In this document: positions 55,097-61,568 of the stretch, one piece after another | How the letters are laid out: each line of letters begins with the position of its first letter | Position numbering within the stretch: position 1 is the stretch's first letter | NCBI RefSeq assembly: GCF_016283395.1 | Contig: NZ_JAEEMU010000037.1 | Coordinates: 1 to 64,000, forward strand | DNA length: 64,000 bases | Reading direction: 5' to 3' | DNA from: Ruminococcus sp. | GTDB lineage: Bacteria; Bacillota_A; Clostridia; Oscillospirales; Ruminococcaceae | Made by a program: the position numbers and the translations under genes | Notes under the pieces: generated by a model | What the model saw: only the letters and a program-made list of their open reading frames with translations | Told to the model about the DNA's origin: nothing | Database searches by the model: none

Positions 55097-56590
55097 ATGT
55101 CTGATACAAAAGAGATACTTAACATCGTTCTGAATGACGAAAAGCTTTTAAAAAGCCGTGCATTCCGTGACAGAGTATATTCTGATGAACCGATAATACG
55201 TCCCGCTTCACAGCTCATAAAGCCGCAGACTCCCCCACAGATAAAGGAAATGAAAGGCATTGCCTTTACTCCCGAAGCTTATTGGAAAACATCTGCTTGG
55301 CTGTTTTATACACAGGGAAAGTTTATGGAAAATTATGAAGATGATTTTTCGTATAATGAGGACTTTACCAAGTACTATCCCTGTTACCGCGATATGTCTA
55401 CAGAGCAGCTGAGGGGCTATTTCTCGTGGAGAACCAATGTCAGAAAAGGTGATATACATAAAGCACCTTTACCCTATGTTTTTATTTATCTCTATGAGCT
55501 TTTAAACTGTATCGGAGCTGAAACGCCTGCTGAATGTTTTGATAAACTAAGCTTCTTTTGCAGGGAATACGTTAAAATTGATGATACTATAGAAAAGTAT
55601 ACGGATACATGGCGCATTGATTTTATTGTGTATTATGACCTTGATCCGTCACTTGCAGATGATATTGATGATATAAAGCATGACAAAGCTGTTTTGACAC
55701 TTATCCACTGGGAGGAACGTTCAGAAGCCGAGATTTTTGATGCAATAGATGCGCTTTCGGCTTATCAGCTGAAAAAATCGCTTTATTATATATCGGAGTC
55801 CGAGAATTTCAGAGAAGTACTTGTAAGATGCTTCATAAAGTTGTCGGAGTTTTTCAGAGATAAAAGAAAAAAATCCCTGTGTGAAAAGCTCTTTGGCAAT
55901 ACTGTAGAGTGTATGTATCATATGTTTTCGTCTGCGATCTTCTACGATAAACAGTCATTCAGAAACTGTGAATACAAGCTTAATGAAATTCATTCGTTTT
56001 CATGCAGTAACGGTAAGTGGTCGTGCAGAAAGTATTACGGAAACCGAGGAAGAAACGGACATCTCGGAGATATCGTAAAAGCTGTGGACAGCCTTATGCG
56101 TGATGAGACTGATTTTAAATATAAGATAAGTTTTGACGGTATCTCAAAAAATACCGAAAAAATACTAAGATCAGAGATAGAACAGTTTTTTGAAGAAAAA
56201 AGACGCAAAGAGTCTATGAAGATTGAGATAGACATTTCAAAGCTGAGCAGTATAAGAATGTCCGCGGACAAAATAAGAGAAAAGCTTATTGTGGAAGAAG
56301 AAACAGATATGGAGTTTGAAGAAGTTTCGGTACAGGATAATGTATCGGAAACTGCAATTGATATGGTCCTGGACAAAGATGAATATGCATTTATATGTGC
56401 TCTGCTTTATGACGGAGATCATAAAAAAGCTGCTGCCGAAAGCGGGAAAATGGTCTCTATCCTTGCTGACTCCATAAACGAGAAGCTTTTTGACGATTTT
56501 GGTGATACTGTAATTGAGTTTTCGGAAGATAAACCTATAATAATTGATGATTATACAGAAGAGTTGAAAAATATGTTTCCCATGCCGTAA
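55097..56590 (+). CDS. sngA: TerB-domain protein, Shango-like SngA
   Basis: 497 residues. The N-terminal half has the TerB_N-type segment (about 60-260: EAYWKTSAWLFYTQGKFMEN, GYFSWRTNVRKGDI, PLPYVFIYLYELLNCIG), and the C-terminal part the TerB_C-like domain (about 380-497) rich in acidic residues. TerB relatives were first seen in tellurite-resistance clusters; in the three-gene Shango anti-phage system the first gene is a TerB-domain protein. ATG 55097 follows GGGGGCG; an in-frame ATG at 55076 has no site before it. It precedes an ATPase and a helicase gene with gaps of 12 and 8 bases. Phage defence is an inference from this composition. Confidence 0.75.
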   Translation: MSDTKEILNIVLNDEKLLKSRAFRDRVYSDEPIIRPASQLIKPQTPPQIKEMKGIAFTPEAYWKTSAWLFYTQGKFMENYEDDFSYNEDFTKYYPCYRDMSTEQLRGYFSWRTNVRKGDIHKAPLPYVFIYLYELLNCIGAETPAECFDKLSFFCREYVKIDDTIEKYTDTWRIDFIVYYDLDPSLADDIDDIKHDKAVLTLIHWEERSEAEIFDAIDALSAYQLKKSLYYISESENFREVLVRCFIKLSEFFRDKRKKSLCEKLFGNTVECMYHMFSSAIFYDKQSFRNCEYKLNEIHSFSCSNGKWSCRKYYGNRGRNGHLGDIVKAVDSLMRDETDFKYKISFDGISKNTEKILRSEIEQFFEEKRRKESMKIEIDISKLSSIRMSADKIREKLIVEEETDMEFEEVSVQDNVSETAIDMVLDKDEYAFICALLYDGDHKKAAAESGKMVSILADSINEKLFDDFGDTVIEFSEDKPIIIDDYTEELKNMFPMP

Positions 56591-56602
56591 AGGAGAAAAA
56601 AT

Positions 56603-57922
56603 ATGAAAATACCCAAACGAATCGCATCGGCGGTGATAAATACCCTTAAAGGCGGCGTTGTGCCGCGTACAGGACTGCCGTATATAACAGTCGGCAGAGA
56701 AACAGAGATAAATGCTCTTCTGCACGATGTTGATATCATATCAGACGGAGGCGCGTCCTTTCGGTTTATCGTTGGAAAATACGGAAGCGGTAAAAGCTTT
56801 CTTTTGCAGACCATAAGAAGTCATGTCATGGACAGGAACTTTGTTGTAGTTGATGCCGATCTTTCTCCCGAGCGAAGGTTGCAGGGAACAAAAGGACAGG
56901 GACTTGCAACGTATAAAGAGCTTATCAGAAATATGTCCACCAAGACAAGACCTGACGGCGGTGCGCTTACTCTGATACTTGATCGCTGGATAAGCAGTGT
57001 GCAGTCACAGGTGATATCGGAGAGCGATATACCTGATAATTCGCCTGAGTTTGATAAAGCTGTAGAAAAGAAAATATACGAAGTAATAAACACGCTAAGC
57101 GAAATGGTACATGGTTTTGACTTTTCAAAGCTTCTTACCCTATATTATCATGCGTCCAAAGAGGGAAATGACGAACAAAAAGCCAAGGTCGTAAAATGGT
57201 TCAGAGGAGAATACGTCAATAAGACCGAAGCGAGATCTGAGCTTGGCATCAATATAATCATAACTGATGATGACTGGTACGAGTACATAAAGCTTTTTGC
57301 GATGTTCCTGAAAATGGCAGGATATAACGGACTTCTTGTGCTTGTTGACGAGCTTGTAAATATATACAAGATACCAAATTCCATAACGCGTCAGTATAAT
57401 TATGAGAAGATACTTACGATGTATAATGATACATTGCAGGGAAAAGCTAAGTATATCGGCATAATTATGGGCGGAACTCCTCAGTGTATCGAGGATGCCC
57501 GACGCGGAGTATACAGCTATGAAGCACTGCGCTCAAGACTTGCAGACGGACGTTTCGGACGGGAAGGTATAAAGGATATGCTTGCTCCCGTTATACATCT
57601 TACTCCTCTGACTTATGAGGAAATGCTTGTTCTGACCGAAAAACTTGCTGATATCCATGCTCAGCTCTTTGATTATCAGCAGAAGATAACGCAGGAGGAT
57701 ATGATATGCTTTATAAAGCTGGAATTCGGCAGAATAGGTTCAGACAGCCATATAACGCCGCGAGAAGTTATACGTGATTTTATAGAGCTTCTTGATATCA
57801 TTTATCAAAATCCGAATATAAACATAAGCCAATTCATCTCATCGGACTCGATAAGCTATTCAAAGCCTGCTATTGAGGAAAATTCAGCAGCAGAAGATGA
57901 ATTTGCGGAATTTGAGATATAA
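56603..57922 (+). CDS. sngB: P-loop ATPase (DUF2791/BrxD-like), Shango-like SngB
   Basis: 439 residues, P-loop NTPase of the DUF2791 family, related to the BrxD protein of BREX systems. Walker A VGKYGSGKSFLLQ near residue 54, Walker B LLVLVDELVNIYK near 245, and sensor-like IIMGGTPQCIEDARRG near 284, then YEALRSRL. RFIVGKYGSGKS directly follows a glycine-rich lead. AGGAG precedes the ATG. It sits between the TerB protein and a helicase; in Shango the middle gene is an ATPase. BREX is not supported: no PglX methylase, PglZ or BrxC is present. Confidence 0.78.
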   Translation: MKIPKRIASAVINTLKGGVVPRTGLPYITVGRETEINALLHDVDIISDGGASFRFIVGKYGSGKSFLLQTIRSHVMDRNFVVVDADLSPERRLQGTKGQGLATYKELIRNMSTKTRPDGGALTLILDRWISSVQSQVISESDIPDNSPEFDKAVEKKIYEVINTLSEMVHGFDFSKLLTLYYHASKEGNDEQKAKVVKWFRGEYVNKTEARSELGINIIITDDDWYEYIKLFAMFLKMAGYNGLLVLVDELVNIYKIPNSITRQYNYEKILTMYNDTLQGKAKYIGIIMGGTPQCIEDARRGVYSYEALRSRLADGRFGREGIKDMLAPVIHLTPLTYEEMLVLTEKLADIHAQLFDYQQKITQEDMICFIKLEFGRIGSDSHITPREVIRDFIELLDIIYQNPNINISQFISSDSISYSKPAIEENSAAEDEFAEFEI

Positions 57923-57930
57923 CAGTTATT

Positions 57931-60168
57931 ATGAGTATTTTTGAACGCTATGCACCATTTATACAGGACTATATCTATCGAAATAACTGGGAGTCGCTTC
58001 GAGCTATTCAGACTGCGGCTGCGGACGCTATCTTCAATACAGATGAAAATGTACTTTTATCAGCTTCAACGGCTTCAGGAAAAACGGAAGCAGCTTTTTT
58101 CCCTATACTGACATTATTTACGGAAGATATGCCTCGAACAGTCGGAGCTATATATATCGGTCCGCTGAAAGCACTTATAAACGACCAGTTCATACGTCTG
58201 AACGAACTCTGTGACGAAGCCGATATACCTGTATGGCATTGGCACGGAGATGTTGCGCAGTCCCACAAGAATAAAATGCTGAAAAAGCCGTCAGGCATTT
58301 TGCAGATAACTCCCGAATCTCTTGAAGCAATGCTTCTTCGCAAACACGCACTGATACCCAAGCTGTTCGGTGATCTGCGATTTATCGTCATAGACGAGAT
58401 ACATTCACTTATGCGCGGAGACAGAGGCGGACAGACAATATGTCTGATCGAACGCCTTTGCAGAATGGCAGATGCTGATCCTCGAAGGATCGGTCTTTCT
58501 GCAACAATAGGAGATCCCGAAGCAGCAGGAAGATTTCTTGCATATGGCTCTGGAAGAGGGACTGTGATACCTAAAATAGAAGCCAAAGGCGTTAAATGGC
58601 GGCTTTCAATGGAGCATTTCTACATCAGCCAGCAGAATACTCCCGAGGGAAAAGAAGTTCCCGAAGCTTTGCCTGTGCTTGATGACAAAACAGATATCGC
58701 ACCCGAGAACGCGGATTCGGGTATGGGATATATTTTTGAGCACACCCGAGGGAAGAAGTGCCTTATATTCGTTAATTCACGAGAAGAATGTGAAGCAGTT
58801 ACAACGACTCTTCGTTCATACTGCGAAGCAAAGCATGAACCTGACCGTTTTCTTATACATCATGGAAATCTTTCGGCAGCCTATCGTGAAACTGCGGAGC
58901 AGGCTATGAAAGGCGAGGATATTTTCATGACGACCTGTACTACTGCCACGCTCGAACTCGGAATTGACATAGGAAGGCTTGAACGAGCCTTTCAGATAGA
59001 TGCACCGTTTACTGTTTCGTCTTTCCTGCAGCGTATGGGAAGAACGGGCAGGCGAGAGTTGCCGCCAGAAATGTGGTTCGTGATACGCGAGGAGCTTCCC
59101 GAGCCGCGTTCAATGCTTCCCGAAACTATTCCGTGGAAGCTTTTACAGGGCATAGCACTTATACAGGTCTATCTTGAAGAAAAATGGGTAGAGCCGCCAA
59201 AGCTTGACCGACTTCCGTATAGTCTGCTCTATCATCAGACTATGAGTACCCTTGCGTCATGCGGTGAACTCACTCCGTCTGCACTTGCGTCAAAAGTGCT
59301 TTCGCTGAGCTATTTCAACAGGATAAGTAAAGAGGATTATAAGATACTGCTTCGGCATCTTCTTGAAAAAGACCATATCCAGCGTACCGAAGAAGGTGGA
59401 CTTATCATCGGCATAACGGGTGAGAGAGTAGTCAATAGTTTTAAATTTTATGCGGTATTTCAGGAAAACGAGGAATACACGGTACGCTGGGGCTCACAGG
59501 AACTGGGTACTATCGTATCACCGCCTCCTGTTGGAGAAAAGGTCGCAATAGCAGGTCATGTGTGGATAGTCGAAGAAGTCGACCATAAAAGAAGACTTGT
59601 ATACTGTGAACAGATCAAAGGTAAAGTCCCTGCTTACTTTGGTGATTGTCCCGGAGATATCAATACAAAAATATTAGAGCGTATGAAACACGTGCTTATA
59701 GAGGACAAGAGTTATCCGTATCTGATGAAAAATGCAGTACTTAGGCTTGATCAGGCACGGCAGACTGCACGTAATTCAGGTGTTACAGAACGTCCCCTCA
59801 TATGCCTTGGCGGAAATATGTGGTGCTTATTCCCGTGGGTAGGCACGTATGCTTTTTTTGCAATGGAACGTTTTTTAAAGATAAAATGTGCGGAACGACT
59901 TGGACTGCGCGGTCTCGACTCTGCAAGACCGTACTATATACAGTTCACAATGAAAGTTTCTGCTGAGGATTTTTTCTCAATAATTGCGGACGAAGCAGAA
60001 AAAAATTTTGATCCGCTGGAGCTTGTCTATAACGGCGAAGTCCCCGTGTTCGAGAAGTATGATGAATTTTTACCCGAAATACTGGTGAAAAAAGGCTTTG
60101 CTTACGGGATACTCGGAGTTAAAGAAATGAAAGAACGTATTAAAAGCTGGGAAGATTTAATTAATTAA
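57931..60168 (+). CDS. sngC: DEAD/DEAH-box helicase, Shango-like SngC
   Basis: 745 residues, superfamily 2 helicase of the Lhr/BrxHI type. Motif Q region LRAIQTAAADAIF, motif I STASGKTEAAFF near residue 45, Ia GPLKALINDQF, motif II VIDEIHSLMRGDRGGQ near 152, III LSATIGDPEAAG, IV-V LIFVNSREE, TTCTTATLELGIDIGR and VI QRMGRTGRRELP near 368, then a long C-terminal region with a winged-helix-like part and an unassigned domain (about 480-745). Start ATG 57931 lacks a strong ribosome binding site (ACAGTTATT), suggesting coupling to sngB. It ends the operon; no obvious terminator follows before the LysR promoter. Confidence 0.8.
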   Translation: MSIFERYAPFIQDYIYRNNWESLRAIQTAAADAIFNTDENVLLSASTASGKTEAAFFPILTLFTEDMPRTVGAIYIGPLKALINDQFIRLNELCDEADIPVWHWHGDVAQSHKNKMLKKPSGILQITPESLEAMLLRKHALIPKLFGDLRFIVIDEIHSLMRGDRGGQTICLIERLCRMADADPRRIGLSATIGDPEAAGRFLAYGSGRGTVIPKIEAKGVKWRLSMEHFYISQQNTPEGKEVPEALPVLDDKTDIAPENADSGMGYIFEHTRGKKCLIFVNSREECEAVTTTLRSYCEAKHEPDRFLIHHGNLSAAYRETAEQAMKGEDIFMTTCTTATLELGIDIGRLERAFQIDAPFTVSSFLQRMGRTGRRELPPEMWFVIREELPEPRSMLPETIPWKLLQGIALIQVYLEEKWVEPPKLDRLPYSLLYHQTMSTLASCGELTPSALASKVLSLSYFNRISKEDYKILLRHLLEKDHIQRTEEGGLIIGITGERVVNSFKFYAVFQENEEYTVRWGSQELGTIVSPPPVGEKVAIAGHVWIVEEVDHKRRLVYCEQIKGKVPAYFGDCPGDINTKILERMKHVLIEDKSYPYLMKNAVLRLDQARQTARNSGVTERPLICLGGNMWCLFPWVGTYAFFAMERFLKIKCAERLGLRGLDSARPYYIQFTMKVSAEDFFSIIADEAEKNFDPLELVYNGEVPVFEKYDEFLPEILVKKGFAYGILGVKEMKERIKSWEDLIN

Positions 60169-60182
60169 TCGCAATTTTTGTC

Positions 60183-60211
60183 TTGATTTCTCAGCAAGAA
60201 AGTGATATAAT
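60183..60211 (+). promoter_or_regulatory. Promoter of the LysR gene
   Basis: TTGATT (60183-60188), 17-bp spacer, TATAAT (60206-60211), extended -10 TGATATAAT. Confidence 0.78.
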
Positions 60212-60252
60212 ATATTATAATGAATATAGAATAGGATAAGGTAGGATGTTTT

Positions 60253-61191
60253 ATGAAAATTCAGCAACTTGAATATGTAATTGCAGTAGCGAGAGAGGGC
60301 AGCATTACTAAAGCAGCAAAAAAATTATACCAGGCTCAGCCTAATATAAGTATTGCTCTTAAAGAGCTTGAAGCTTCTTTGGGAATACAGATCTTCAATC
60401 GTTCACCCAACGGAATGATACTCACTCCCGAAGGAGAAGAATTCCTTGCAAGAGCGCAGACGATAGTAGACGAAATGCAGAGCCTTGAGCGTGACTACGC
60501 ACAGACTCCCGAAAATGAACTTAAACTTAAAGTTGCAGCAGCTCGTTCTACTTATGCGACATCTGCTATGGGACACCTCATCAGTGAGTATTCCGAAAAA
60601 ACAAACAAGCTTGAAGTACACGTTATGGAAACAAGCACAGCAAAGGTCATGGAAGATATATGTGCAGGTAAATTCGATATAGGATTTATACGTATCCCAA
60701 GCACATATGCAGACATGATCGAAAGCCGTCTCAAGGCAAGAAATCTTGTGGGAAGAACTATCATGGAGTTCCCGCTCCAGATCGTTATGAACATGAATCA
60801 TCCTCTTGCCGAATATGATGATATCCCATATGAGGAGCTTAGCAAGTATCCTGAGATCATTCACGGTGATGATGAGCCTGAAATGGTCAGAAGAGCTTCT
60901 ATCAATCAGGATTATGATGATAAGCGTTCAACAAAGAGAATATTCATCTACGACAGAGGAACACAGATCAGTATGCTCAAGACAGTAAAAAATGCATATA
61001 TGTGGGTGTCACCTATGTCACAGAGCAGTCTTAAATATAATGACCTTGTAGTGAGAAAGTGTTCATATGCTAATAACCTTAACCGCGATATGATAATATA
61101 TCGTAAGGCAAGCGAAAACAGTACACTTATCGCTGACTGCGTAAGAACTGTTTACGAGTACGCAGACAAGATCGAAGGACTCGAAATATAA
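60253..61191 (+). CDS. LysR-family transcriptional regulator
   Basis: 312 residues. N-terminal winged helix-turn-helix (MKIQQLEYVIAVAREGSITK, KLYQAQPNISIALKELEASLG, about 1-65) and C-terminal substrate-binding domain (about 90-300). The target and effector are unknown; no divergently transcribed partner gene lies upstream, so the common LysR arrangement gives no clue. It has its own promoter and terminator. A GGTAGGATG ribosome binding site precedes the ATG. It follows the defence-like operon but its promoter separates it from that. Confidence 0.93.
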   Translation: MKIQQLEYVIAVAREGSITKAAKKLYQAQPNISIALKELEASLGIQIFNRSPNGMILTPEGEEFLARAQTIVDEMQSLERDYAQTPENELKLKVAAARSTYATSAMGHLISEYSEKTNKLEVHVMETSTAKVMEDICAGKFDIGFIRIPSTYADMIESRLKARNLVGRTIMEFPLQIVMNMNHPLAEYDDIPYEELSKYPEIIHGDDEPEMVRRASINQDYDDKRSTKRIFIYDRGTQISMLKTVKNAYMWVSPMSQSSLKYNDLVVRKCSYANNLNRDMIIYRKASENSTLIADCVRTVYEYADKIEGLEI

Positions 61192-61213
61192 TAGGACTTG
61201 AAATATAATTATA

Positions 61214-61255
61214 CCCCGATCAGGCGGTTTACCGTCTTTGATCGGGGCTTTTTTT
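61214..61255 (+). terminator. Terminator of the LysR gene
   Basis: CCCCGATCA / TGATCGGGG nine-bp stem over an inner GGCGGTTTACCGTC hairpin, then seven T residues. The A run that follows is the U tract of the minus-strand RNA at 61256-61344. Confidence 0.9.
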
Positions 61256-61344
61256 AAAAAAAAAGAATGAGAGCCATTAGGGGGGAGGTTCTCATTCTTA
61301 ATAAGGGGATATGAGATTGTCATTTATGAAAGAATGACTTTCCA
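61256..61344 (-). ncRNA. Candidate small RNA with C-rich anti-Shine-Dalgarno-like segments
   Basis: Minus strand, predicted start near 61344 from the promoter at 61351-61379. The ~89-nt RNA would have a 5' stem (TTTATGGAAAG / CTTTCATAAA), a linker containing ATCCCC, and an intrinsic terminator with the stem AAGAATGAGA / TCTCATTCTT, a 17-nt loop holding CCTCCCCCC and a seven-U tail. The C-rich loop is complementary to GGAGG ribosome binding sites. No protein frame of credible size lies in it. Identity inferred from signals, not from a known family. Confidence 0.6.
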
Positions 61345-61350
61345 TAAATT

Positions 61351-61379
61351 ATTATAGCATAGAGGGGGATATATTGCAA
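61351..61379 (-). promoter_or_regulatory. Promoter of the candidate small RNA
   Basis: Minus strand TTGCAA (61374-61379), 17-bp spacer, TATAAT (61351-61356) with TG one base upstream: an extended -10 promoter with near-consensus -35. Confidence 0.7.
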
Positions 61380-61503
61380 ATATAAAATATTAATCTCTTT
61401 ATATGTTATATATATTATACGTTATTTAAGTAAACAATTTACGCTTTATTAATATTTACGCCATTTTTTGGAAATAACTTCAAAGTTATAAAATGCCATT
61501 AAT
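61380..61503. other. AT-rich spacer
   Basis: No gene or signal recognised apart from a lone minus-strand TATAAT near 61415 without a good -35. Confidence 0.4.
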
Positions 61504-61540
61504 AATCAGCGGCACGGAAAATTCCTCCGTGCCGCTGATT
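61504..61540 (-). terminator. Terminator of the large dockerin gene
   Basis: Perfect 15-bp stem AATCAGCGGCACGGA / TCCGTGCCGCTGATT with a 7-nt loop, about 30 bp beyond the minus-strand stop. The T tract on the minus side is modest. Confidence 0.8.
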
Positions 61541-61568
61541 CCTCATATACTTATTTATATGTCTGACT

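Noticed and set aside
55097..56590. Tellurite-resistance gene
   Set aside because: TerB-type domains are present, but no TerC, TerD or TerE genes are adjacent, and the neighbours are an ATPase and a helicase.
56603..60168. BREX system
   Set aside because: The ATPase and helicase resemble BrxD and BrxHI, but there is no PglX, PglZ, BrxC or BrxA/B; the TerB-ATPase-helicase set fits Shango better.
61311..61337. Eight-codon plus-strand micro-ORF (MRLSFMKE) after the LysR terminator
   Set aside because: No plus-strand promoter lies after the LysR terminator, and the same DNA carries a complete minus-strand promoter and terminator.
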